Of a stretch of DNA of 64,000 nt, positions 1 through 7,739 are shown piece by piece (the first letter of the stretch is position 1; each line of letters starts with the position of its first letter). Both the position numbers and the translations under genes were made by a program. Source of the DNA: Ferruginibacter sp. (lineage in GTDB: Bacteria; Bacteroidota; Bacteroidia; Chitinophagales; Chitinophagaceae); contig JANXSK010000122.1 in NCBI GenBank assembly GCA_025352695.1, positions 31,386 through 95,385 of the forward strand, written 5' to 3'. The notes below the pieces were generated by a model that saw only the letters and a list, made by a program, of their open reading frames with translations, searched no databases and was not told the origin of the DNA.

Positions 1-1
1 C

Positions 2-2062
2 GGCGTGCAAGAAGTTGTAATAGGCATGGCACACAGGGGAAGGTTGAATATTCTCGCAAATATTTTGGGTAAAACCTACGAGCAAATTTTTAGCGAATTT
101 GAAGGAACCGCTACACCCGATACAACCATGGGGTCTGGCGATGTTAAGTACCATTTGGGTTTTAGTAGTGAAGTAGAAACCGATCTGGGGAATAAAATAA
201 ATTTAAAACTTTGCCCTAATCCATCTCATCTTGAGGCGGTAGATCCTGTTGTAGTGGGCTTTGCAAGAAGTAAAGCAGACGTATTATACGATAGCGATTT
301 TGATAAAATATTGCCCATTCTGATACACGGAGATGCCTCTGTTGCAGGTCAGGGTGTAGTGTATGAAGTATTGCAAATGTGTAACCTTAAAGGATATTAC
401 ACAGGGGGAACTATCCATTTTGTTATAAATAATCAAATTGGTTTTACTACCGATTTTGATGATGCCCGCAGTTCAGATTATTGTACTTCTATAGCTGCAA
501 TGGTTAAAGCACCTGTACTGCATGTTAATGGGGATGACCCGGAAGCAGTTGTTAAAGCGGTACAAATTGCTACCCATTACAGGCAAGAATTTAATAATGA
601 TATTTTTATAGATATGGTTTGCTACCGTAAACACGGACATAACGAAGGGGACGAACCTAAGTTTACGCAACCGCAATTGTATGCGCTTATTGATAAGCAT
701 CTTAATCCAAGGGAAGTTTACACACAATACCTCATGCAGAATGGAGAAGAAGATGCGCAAACTTTGGCTAAAGAGATGGAGAAACAATTTTTGGCAGATT
801 TACAGGAAAGGTTAGATGAAGTAAAACAACATCCCTTACCTTATACTTTTCAAAAACCAGAATTGTGGTGGAAGAGTTTGCGTAAGTCTACTGCAGCAGA
901 TTTTGAAACCTCACCGGTTACTGCTATTACAGCAGCTAATTTTACGTTATTGTTTGAAGGATTAATGAAATGGCCAGCAGATTTTAAACCTTTACGCAAA
1001 GTAGAAAAGCTGTTGCAGGATAAACAAAAACTATTTGGTGATGAGCAAAAAATAGATTGGGCAACAGGGGAATTAATGGCTTATGGAAGTTTATTAATTG
1101 AAGGTAAGGATGTTCGTATGAGCGGACAGGATGTAAAGAGAGGTACTTTCAGTCATAGACATTCTGTACTGTACGATGAAAATAGTAATGTGGAATACAA
1201 CCGGTTAAACCATTTTACCGAAATGCAGCGTCCTTTTAGGATATACAACTCATTGCTCAGTGAATATGCTGTACTTGGCTTTGAATATGGTTATTCCATG
1301 GCAAACCCCAATGCATTGGTAATTTGGGAAGCTCAATTTGGAGATTTTTGTAATGGAGCACAAACCATGATTGATCAGTTTATTGTAGCTGCAGAAACCA
1401 AATGGCAGCGCATGAATGGCGTTGTTATGTTGTTACCGCATGGTTATGAAGGGCAGGGACCAGAACACAGCAGTGCCAGAATGGAAAGGTTTTTACAAAT
1501 GTGTGCTGAGCTTAATATTATAATCACTAATATCACTACATCAGGTAATTTTTTCCATGTTTTACGCAGGCAGTTAGCCTGGTCTTTTAGAAAGCCGTTG
1601 ATAAATTTTTCGCCAAAGGCTAACCTTCGACATCCTGGAAGCTATAGTTTGATAAGCGAGTTTACAGAAGGGAAGTTTAAAGAAGTACTGGACGATGTTT
1701 TTGTAAAGGATGCAGCAGCAGTAAAAAAAGTATTGTTCTGTAGTGGTAAAATTTATTTTGATCTGGCAGAAAGGCAATTGAAAGAAAGTAGAAAAGACAT
1801 TGCTATTGTTAGACTTGAACAAATTTATCCTTTGCCACAAAATCAATTAGATGAGCTGTATAAAAAGTACAATAAGGCCATCTGGCATTGGGTGCAGGAA
1901 GAACCCCTAAATATGGGTGCAGCAAGTTTTTTAAGAATGAATTTAAAGAATATCAATTTTTATATCATCAGTCGTACACAGAGTGCTTCTACTGCCACAG
2001 GTTATGCTAAAATTCACGCTAAAGAGCAGGCACAGATAATTGATATGGCATTCTCTGTTTAA
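2..2062 (+). CDS. sucA: 2-oxoglutarate dehydrogenase E1 component (5' truncated by window edge)
   Basis: E1 of the 2-oxoglutarate dehydrogenase complex: thiamine-diphosphate-dependent decarboxylation of 2-oxoglutarate and transfer of the succinyl group to the E2 lipoyl arm. The frame is open from the first bases (G-V-Q-E-V-V-I-G-M-A-H-R-G-R-L-N), so the gene starts upstream; the GTG at 5 is internal. About 686 C-terminal residues are present, roughly three quarters of a usual 900-930 aa E1. Visible are the HRGRLN motif, the ThDP motif (HGDAS followed about 30 residues later by INNQIGFTT), the KHGHNEGDEP segment, and the conserved end with TASATGYAKIH-like spacing (here SASTATGYAKIH). It stops at 2062 before a terminator hairpin. 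Its usual partner sucB lies 3.2 kb downstream, beyond two opposite-strand genes. Identification is secure. Confidence 0.97.
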   Translation, partial: GVQEVVIGMAHRGRLNILANILGKTYEQIFSEFEGTATPDTTMGSGDVKYHLGFSSEVETDLGNKINLKLCPNPSHLEAVDPVVVGFARSKADVLYDSDFDKILPILIHGDASVAGQGVVYEVLQMCNLKGYYTGGTIHFVINNQIGFTTDFDDARSSDYCTSIAAMVKAPVLHVNGDDPEAVVKAVQIATHYRQEFNNDIFIDMVCYRKHGHNEGDEPKFTQPQLYALIDKHLNPREVYTQYLMQNGEEDAQTLAKEMEKQFLADLQERLDEVKQHPLPYTFQKPELWWKSLRKSTAADFETSPVTAITAANFTLLFEGLMKWPADFKPLRKVEKLLQDKQKLFGDEQKIDWATGELMAYGSLLIEGKDVRMSGQDVKRGTFSHRHSVLYDENSNVEYNRLNHFTEMQRPFRIYNSLLSEYAVLGFEYGYSMANPNALVIWEAQFGDFCNGAQTMIDQFIVAAETKWQRMNGVVMLLPHGYEGQGPEHSSARMERFLQMCAELNIIITNITTSGNFFHVLRRQLAWSFRKPLINFSPKANLRHPGSYSLISEFTEGKFKEVLDDVFVKDAAAVKKVLFCSGKIYFDLAERQLKESRKDIAIVRLEQIYPLPQNQLDELYKKYNKAIWHWVQEEPLNMGAASFLRMNLKNINFYIISRTQSASTATGYAKIHAKEQAQIIDMAFSV

Positions 2063-2085
2063 TAAACAACGATCTTATTTTATAT

Positions 2086-2119
2086 AGAGGCTGTCTCATA
2101 TTTTTGATACAGCCTCTTT
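2086..2119 (+). terminator. Rho-independent terminator of sucA
   Basis: Hairpin with arms AGAGGCTGT (2086-2094) and ACAGCCTCT (2109-2117); the stem continues inwards past one mismatch (TCA/TGA). It lies 24 bases after the sucA stop and is followed by TTTAATATT. It implies that sucA transcription ends here instead of running on to sucB. Confidence 0.75.
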
Positions 2120-2195
2120 AATATTCTGACAATAATAACAAAAAAAGCTGCTACAAATTATAGCATCAATTTTCGTGTTGCTGTACTATAAAAAT

Positions 2196-2227
2196 AAAAA
2201 AGCCCTGTATTGCTACAGGGCTTTTTT
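2196..2227. terminator. Bidirectional terminator between sucA and the surface-protein pair
   Basis: Perfect 9-bp stem AGCCCTGTA (2201-2209) / TACAGGGCT (2214-2222) with loop TTGC, an A-run on the left and a T-run on the right, so it works on both strands. It sits 17 bases past the stop of the minus-strand gene ending at 2244 and probably terminates that operon. Confidence 0.85.
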
Positions 2228-2243
2228 AAAATATTGTGTGGGA

Positions 2244-3401
2244 TTAATCTCCTTTTACAACTGGTAAAGTTTTTGTTTCTGTACCTGTTAAAATTCTCAA
2301 TATATAATTGCCAGTTTGCAATAAACTCATGTTGATCTCTTTGGTATTCTGACCTTTTAATCCCTTCATTTGAATAGTTTGTACCTGTTTGCCGTTGGCA
2401 TCATTTAAGGTAATAGTTACCGACGAATTCTCTATTAAATCTAATGATAAGTTAGCTTTTCCTTTTACTGGATTAGGATAAATATTTGCAGCAATCACTT
2501 TACTATCCAAACGTACAGATTTTATTTCTGAATAAACAAAGTTGTCATTTTTATCTGTTTGTTTAATACGATAGTAAATAATAGCAGCATGGATGGATGA
2601 TACATCATCTGTTGAAAAATAGCTATTTGAATTCCTTCCATTATTTTGCGGAGTTACTGAAATTACTTTTTTGAAGTCAATCGCATTTAAGCTTCTTTCA
2701 ATTTCATAGCCAGCTGTTAAAGAAGTTTCATTTTCAGCCTGCCAGTAAAGTTGTGCAGTATTGTCTTTTTTTGTTGCAAGAAAGCTAGTAAATTTTACCG
2801 GAAGCGTAACTGAAGTTAGTATTGCAGTTGAATTCGCTGTGCCAGGAACAGTGAAATTTGGTTGATTATAGCTAGTTTGATTGTCTAAAGTTACTCCTGA
2901 TCGGGGGTAATATAAATTACCTTGTCCATCAGAACTTAAAGTGCCTGTACAATAAAAAATGGCATACCCTGTACTTGCACCACCATCAGGCAAGGTTACT
3001 AAACCAACATCACCTAAATTTGGCGTACCGTTACTAAACTCTAATTCCATAGCTTCCACTTCAGTACCAGCGGTAAAACTGGGTTTTAAAGGAGAGGATG
3101 TAGTAAATATATTGTAATTCCAAAAGCCTCCTTCCTTTGTGGGAGGTTGTGTTATTTGCCAAATAGCTCCTGTAATTGAATTTGATACTAGGGCTAAATT
3201 AGGGGGCGTTGTAATATTATCCTTAACGCCAATATTAAACTGCAAGGTTGCTAGTGAACTTGGTGTTTGTGTTGCAGCAGATTTTAGGTAAATTTTAATT
3301 CTGCTAGGCAGTGAGCCTACACCAATACTTGCCTGTATTAACTGGCTAAAACTTTGTGTGTAGATAATAGAAACTAAAATTATCGAGAAGATTTTTTTCA
3401 T
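2244..3401 (-). CDS. Secreted surface protein with T9SS type A C-terminal sorting domain
   Basis: 385 aa. Residues 1-19 form a signal peptide (MKKIFSIILVSIIYTQSFS). The N-terminal half (about 20-185) is a beta-rich domain of unknown function that could be a cohesin-like or immunoglobulin-like sandwich. Residues about 205-295 have the Fn3-like layout common before T9SS signals (LPVKFTSF, LYWQAENE, YEIERS, IYYRIKQTD). The last 80 residues are a type A sorting domain (NIYPNPVKGKANLSL ... GNYILRILTG), which directs export through the T9SS and attachment to the cell surface. It lies 37 bases downstream of a second secreted protein on the same strand, so the two are probably cotranscribed. No enzymatic motif is visible. 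Sorting and export are confident; the function is unknown. Confidence 0.85.
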   Translation of the reverse strand: MKKIFSIILVSIIYTQSFSQLIQASIGVGSLPSRIKIYLKSAATQTPSSLATLQFNIGVKDNITTPPNLALVSNSITGAIWQITQPPTKEGGFWNYNIFTTSSPLKPSFTAGTEVEAMELEFSNGTPNLGDVGLVTLPDGGASTGYAIFYCTGTLSSDGQGNLYYPRSGVTLDNQTSYNQPNFTVPGTANSTAILTSVTLPVKFTSFLATKKDNTAQLYWQAENETSLTAGYEIERSLNAIDFKKVISVTPQNNGRNSNSYFSTDDVSSIHAAIIYYRIKQTDKNDNFVYSEIKSVRLDSKVIAANIYPNPVKGKANLSLDLIENSSVTITLNDANGKQVQTIQMKGLKGQNTKEINMSLLQTGNYILRILTGTETKTLPVVKGD

Positions 3402-3438
3402 AATTTTTGGTTATAATTTTTTATAGAAAATACGGGTT

Positions 3439-5034
3439 TTAGTTAGGAAGATTTTGTGTTCTTTGCACTGTTGAAACATTAGACAGGGCATTTACAAGTA
3501 CAACGTCTTTATCATTGCCCAAACCAATATAACTAACGTTTCTGTTCATGTTAAGATCAGCCGAGCTGTATACATCTTTAATAGGCGTACCTGCGTTATT
3601 ACTCATAGCATTTACAAGTATATAATCTTTATCATTACCAAGACCAAGAAAGTTTACCCTTGTGTTAAAGTTTGCATTGCCAGCCCACATTAAATTTTTA
3701 CTTCCTGAAGTTGTATAAGCAGTAGAAGGCCCAAAAATTTGTGCATCTGAGGCAGTTGTTAAATCTAAAAATGCTGCAGTTGATTTCTTTTCATCCAACG
3801 ATAATAAATTAGTAGCTGGGTCTGCACTTATGCCTAAATGATTGCGGTGACGAATAGCTAAGGTATAATTGCCATTGGCTACATTATTGAATGTTACAGG
3901 ACTAACTCCATCCACATCAACAATATTGCCATCTCTTTTTAATAAAGCACTTCTTGTTTGCAACACAACATTTCCAGGAGAAACAACATTGTTTCTTAAT
4001 TCAAGAAAAATCCAGTCAACAATATTGTTATTGGCATTTACCTGCGTAACAAAAACACTTGGGGCTGCAGTTTCAACCACGGAGTTAGCAACTTCTGTAA
4101 AGTTATATGGAGCATTGCGATAAGGATCTGTTAAGGGTATTAAATTAATAGGTGTTCTTAAATTATCAGACATAACGCCTGTTGATGAATTATAAGCACC
4201 TTGTAAAAATACCTTGGTTTTAGCCAACGTAAATTTATCCATTCCATACACATCTCCTATTGAATTGGTAATAGAAGCTTTTATTGTGTTTAATGTATTA
4301 TCGTGTGATTCATTGACAGAAGACCAGTTAGATCCGTCAAAATAATAACCTCTTAAATTAGATTCTGTACCAGTGATATCTGCTGCGTCTAAGTATTGTC
4401 CTGCAACGGTAACGGTACCCGCAATACCAATTTTTGTAACAGGCCAATGAGCAAGTAGAAAATCGGAAATCATTGGAGGTTTATTTGGATCAGCAACTCC
4501 TACTACTCTTATTCCGACATTGGCACTGGTATAAGTACCTGTTGAAGTAATAAAAGCAGGTCGGTAATTTGTACCAAGTCCAACAGGAATTTCATTGTTG
4601 GTTACATCAGCAGTTAATGATTTAATAACTTGTCCGAATGCATTTGTTTCTAAAAATTTACCTGTTCCTTGCCCACTTACAGTTGCTATAGCTGAAAGGG
4701 TAACATTATTTGCTCCCAAAATAATTTTACCATTTGTAAAAAGTATACCTGTACTAATTTTAGCGTTGCCGGTTAATGTAGCATTGGCAGTATTGTCTAA
4801 CTCAAGTGTGGGTAAAGAAAAGCCACCCATATTTACATTTTGGTTGGCTGTCCCTTTTAGTAATAATTTACCTGTACCCTGTATATCGGCATTGCTCGTT
4901 AAATCGCCTTGCACAGTTACAGTAGCACCGGGTTGGATAATAAATGTGGCGTTGTCGATGTATAATTGTGCAAAAGAATTATTGCAGGCAATTAACCCAA
5001 TCAATAAAAAAACAAGGTGTAATTTTTTAATCAT
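3439..5034 (-). CDS. Secreted protein with a tandem dockerin-like C-terminal module
   Basis: 531 aa with a signal peptide (MIKKLHLVFLLIGLIACNNSFAQ). Residues about 25-120 are rich in short G/N/T beta repeats (VTVQGDLTSNADIQGTGKLLLKG), as in parallel beta-helix or adhesin stalks. A middle region carries RTPINLIPLTDPYR and a carboxypeptidase-regulatory-like stretch (NGNYTLAIRHRNHLGI). The C terminus holds two copies of an Asn/Asp-rich unit, each with the core GLGNDKD followed by LVNA and SN, and ends TQNLPN. Such duplicated N/D-rich units resemble dockerin calcium loops, which is inference. There is no classic type A sorting domain. It is the upstream gene of the pair with the protein at 2244, and the two may act together on the cell surface. 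Exact function is unknown. Confidence 0.75.
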   Translation of the reverse strand: MIKKLHLVFLLIGLIACNNSFAQLYIDNATFIIQPGATVTVQGDLTSNADIQGTGKLLLKGTANQNVNMGGFSLPTLELDNTANATLTGNAKISTGILFTNGKIILGANNVTLSAIATVSGQGTGKFLETNAFGQVIKSLTADVTNNEIPVGLGTNYRPAFITSTGTYTSANVGIRVVGVADPNKPPMISDFLLAHWPVTKIGIAGTVTVAGQYLDAADITGTESNLRGYYFDGSNWSSVNESHDNTLNTIKASITNSIGDVYGMDKFTLAKTKVFLQGAYNSSTGVMSDNLRTPINLIPLTDPYRNAPYNFTEVANSVVETAAPSVFVTQVNANNNIVDWIFLELRNNVVSPGNVVLQTRSALLKRDGNIVDVDGVSPVTFNNVANGNYTLAIRHRNHLGISADPATNLLSLDEKKSTAAFLDLTTASDAQIFGPSTAYTTSGSKNLMWAGNANFNTRVNFLGLGNDKDYILVNAMSNNAGTPIKDVYSSADLNMNRNVSYIGLGNDKDVVLVNALSNVSTVQRTQNLPN

Positions 5035-5268
5035 AATGCTGCTATTATTTATAAAAATTTAAATTTTATATTTATCTGTTAAAAATACAGAATTATATTA
5101 TAAAATATATTAGGTTATAATAAACGGAGAATACCATTTTTTTATTGGGATAGATCATATTTATTTTGTAAAGATGAATAATTATTATTGAAAAAAAAGG
5201 CATTCAAGTAAAACGATTTTATTAATCTTGTAAATTAACCGAAATTTACCCAACTTTAAATAAAAAAA

Positions 5269-6489
5269 ATGGCAATAGAAATAAAGGTACCCTCAGTAGG
5301 TGAAAGTATAACAGAGGTTACACTCGTAAAATGGTTAAAGAAAGATGGAGAGTGGGTGGATAGAGATGAAGTGATTGCAGAATTAGAAAGTGAAAAGGCA
5401 ACATTTGAAATTAATGCAGAGCAGGCAGGAGTATTAAAAATAATAGCGCCGGAAGGCGATACATTGAAAATTGGAGATATTGCCTGTAATATAAATACAG
5501 ATGCTGTAAAACCGGAAGTAAAGGTATCTCCTGTTGCGGCAACCGGTGAGATTAGTACAAATGCAGCGCACGAAAAAGTTGTATCACCAACTCAAACAGA
5601 TATTACAATAAAGGCAACTCCTGTTGCCGCAGCAATTATTGCGGATAAAAAAGTGGATATTAAAACTGTTACAGCAAGTGGCAGCAATGGAAAAATAATA
5701 AAACAAGATGTATTAGAGGCCATCAGCAACCCTGGGAGGAAGCAGGGTATAGAATTGTTTGGCAGACAAAAACGAAGTGAAAAACTGAGTAATCTTCGCA
5801 AAACAATTAGTCGTAGATTAGTAGAGGCCAAGAATTCAACTGCAATGCTTACCACTTTTAACGAAGTGGATATGAGTGCAATTATGGAGATAAGGGCAAA
5901 AAATAAAGATAAGTTTAAAGAGCTGCATGGTGTTAATCTTGGCTTTATGAGTTTTTTTACAAAGGCTTGTTGTTTTGCTTTGCAGGAATGGCCCGCAGTT
6001 AACGCCTTACTCGATGGGGAGAATATACAATACCATGATTTTTGTGATGTATCTATTGCAGTATCAGCTCCAAAAGGCCTTGTAGTGCCTGTTATACGCA
6101 ATGCTGAAAGTTTGAGCATGGCAGAAATTGAGAAGAAAGTGGTGGAGTTGGCAAAAAAGGCAAAAGAAAATAAATTAACAATTGAAGAAATGAGTGGTGG
6201 CACTTTTACCATTACCAACGGAGGCGTATTTGGTTCTTTAATGAGTACACCGATTATCAATATTCCGCAAAGTGCAATTTTAGGAATGCATAAAATTCAG
6301 GATAGGCCGATGGCTATTAACGGGCAAGTTGTTATAAAGCCGATGATGTATCTGGCACTTAGTTACGATCACAGAATTATTGATGGCAGAGAATCTGTAA
6401 CCTTTTTGGTAAGGGTAAAAGAATTGTTAGAAAATCCTGCATTGCTTCTATTTGGTAAAGATCCTGTAAAGAGTTTACTTGAATTATAG
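5269..6489 (+). CDS. sucB: Dihydrolipoyl succinyltransferase, E2 of 2-oxoglutarate dehydrogenase
   Basis: 406 aa, full length. E2 takes the succinyl group from E1 onto lipoyl-lysine and transfers it to CoA. Residues 1-75 are one lipoyl domain with Lys43 in [10 protein letters not shown] linker rich in Ala/Val/Thr follows, then a peripheral-subunit-binding domain (about 115-150, [15 protein letters not shown]), and the catalytic domain from about 170. The active site is HRIIDG (His368, Asp372). The ATG at 5269 follows an A-rich leader. A terminator hairpin follows at 6511. A 234-bp gap that also serves the divergent surface pair separates it from that pair, so it has its own promoter, away from sucA. 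Length and the single lipoyl domain favour SucB over the pyruvate-complex E2. Confidence 0.95.
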   Translation: MAIEIKVPSVGESITEVTLVKWLKKDGEWVDRDEVIAELESEKATFEINAEQAGVLKIIAPEGDTLKIGDIACNINTDAVKPEVKVSPVAATGEISTNAAHEKVVSPTQTDITIKATPVAAAIIADKKVDIKTVTASGSNGKIIKQDVLEAISNPGRKQGIELFGRQKRSEKLSNLRKTISRRLVEAKNSTAMLTTFNEVDMSAIMEIRAKNKDKFKELHGVNLGFMSFFTKACCFALQEWPAVNALLDGENIQYHDFCDVSIAVSAPKGLVVPVIRNAESLSMAEIEKKVVELAKKAKENKLTIEEMSGGTFTITNGGVFGSLMSTPIINIPQSAILGMHKIQDRPMAINGQVVIKPMMYLALSYDHRIIDGRESVTFLVRVKELLENPALLLFGKDPVKSLLEL

Positions 6490-6510
6490 ATTAGTTAAAT
6501 TGATTTATTG

Positions 6511-6530
6511 CGGCTGGGTTTTTCCAGCCG
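6511..6530 (+). terminator. Terminator of sucB overlapping the next promoter
   Basis: Hairpin CGGCTGG (6511-6517) / CCAGCCG (6524-6530) with loop GTTTTT, 21 bases past the sucB stop, followed by the T-rich TTTATATTTG. The tail overlaps the -7 box of the next gene. Confidence 0.75.
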
Positions 6531-6532
6531 TT

Positions 6533-6540
6533 TATATTTG
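6533..6540 (+). promoter_or_regulatory. -7 promoter box (TATATTTG) of the RsmB-like gene
   Basis: Exact match to the Bacteroidota -7 consensus TAnnTTTG, with a TTG at 6508-6510 at suitable -33 spacing (22 bases). Only 6 bases separate it from the ATG at 6547, so the transcript would be leaderless or nearly so. It also argues against the longer reading frame beginning at the TTG at 6508, which would lie inside the terminator. Confidence 0.6.
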
Positions 6541-6546
6541 TGCTAT

Positions 6547-7734
6547 ATGAGCCGTTTCAATTCCTACACCAACACAGCTATAAAATTAATCGCTTTATAC
6601 AAAGGAGACCAGCCTTTTTCTTTGTTTATAAAACATTTTTTTAGTACAGAAAAAAAGTATGGTTCTAAAGATAGGAAACAAATTGCCGCACTTTGCTATA
6701 ACTATTTTCGGCTTGGCTTTGCAATGAAAAATTATTCGACAGAACAAAAAATATTGACTGCAACTTTTTTATGCGAACAACAAGCATCGGAATTTTTGGA
6801 ACACATTGATCCCTGCTTGAATAAAAAAATAAGTTTGCCTTTAGCTGATAAACTTAAAGTAGTAAAAGAGCAATTTTTAATCTCGGATGTTTTTCCTTTC
6901 CAACAAAGTTTAAGTGAATCTATTAATATAGAAAATTATTGCCAGTCGATGCTGGTGCAACCTTTGCTTTTTTTACGCTTGCGTCCGCAATGCCGTTTAA
7001 CCACACTTAAAAAACTAGAAAAATCAAAACTTTCTTATAAATTAATTAATAATAACTGTATTCAATTATCGCCCTCAACCAACGTAGAAGATTTTTTTAT
7101 TATTGATAAGGAAGTAGTCGTGCAGGATTACAATTCTCAACAGGTATTAAATTATCTTGAGATAAATGAAGTAGCTTTATTTGGAGAAAAGATTCAGTTA
7201 CCAGGTTTATTTAGCTGGGATTGTTGTGCTGCAAGTGGAGGTAAATCAATACTGTTGAATGATATTATAAAGAGAAAAATTGACCTAACCATTTCTGACA
7301 TTCGTATTGGAATTATAATGAACCTGCACCTGCGGTTTAAAAAGGCTAATATAAAAGAGTATAAATATTTTATTGCTGATATTGGTAATACTGAGTTTAC
7401 ACCTCCTGTATCCAATTACCAATTAATCATTTGCGATGCACCTTGTACCGGAAGCGGCACCTGGGGCAGAACTCCAGAACAATTGTGTTTTTTTAATGCA
7501 ATTACCATCAAAAAGTTTAGTGATAAACAAAAAAGAATTATAAATAATGTGATGCCACACCTGAGGGACGGAGGCATATTTGTTTACATTACCTGTTCTG
7601 TTTTTAAAGAAGAGAATGAAGCAATTGCCGATTTTATAAAAACTTCGTTTAGTATAAAACTATTGCATCAGGAGATTTTGAAAGGATATGATAATAAGGC
7701 TGACACTATGTTTGTAGCGATATTTAAAAAGTAA
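6547..7734 (+). CDS. RsmB/NOP-family rRNA cytosine-5 methyltransferase
   Basis: 395 aa from ATG 6547. A SAM-dependent RNA m5C methyltransferase. The N-terminal half is helical and RNA-binding in character (about 1-130). The Rossmann domain holds the SAM-binding segment DCCAASGGKS, where most relatives have D-C-A-A-P-G-G-K-T/S, so Ser replaces Pro. The two cysteines of m5C chemistry are present: DAPCTGSG, and the catalytic nucleophile in ITCSVFKEEN. This upstream-domain layout suits RsmB (16S C967) better than RsmF, but the exact target cannot be read from sequence. It converges with the peptidase gene ending at 7740, only 5 bases away, with no terminator between them. A second member of the superfamily lies at 26788. 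Confidence 0.85.
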   Translation: MSRFNSYTNTAIKLIALYKGDQPFSLFIKHFFSTEKKYGSKDRKQIAALCYNYFRLGFAMKNYSTEQKILTATFLCEQQASEFLEHIDPCLNKKISLPLADKLKVVKEQFLISDVFPFQQSLSESINIENYCQSMLVQPLLFLRLRPQCRLTTLKKLEKSKLSYKLINNNCIQLSPSTNVEDFFIIDKEVVVQDYNSQQVLNYLEINEVALFGEKIQLPGLFSWDCCAASGGKSILLNDIIKRKIDLTISDIRIGIIMNLHLRFKKANIKEYKYFIADIGNTEFTPPVSNYQLIICDAPCTGSGTWGRTPEQLCFFNAITIKKFSDKQKRIINNVMPHLRDGGIFVYITCSVFKEENEAIADFIKTSFSIKLLHQEILKGYDNKADTMFVAIFKK

Positions 7735-7739
7735 CTATT

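Noticed and set aside
3869..5062. Plus-strand frames inside the 3439 surface gene
   Set aside because: Mirror frames of a low-complexity gene; the minus-strand frame has the signal peptide and repeats.
5592..6260. 222-codon open frame on the minus strand inside sucB
   Set aside because: Fully antisense to a well-supported gene, with hydrophobic low-complexity translation typical of mirror frames; no signal, motif or start context.
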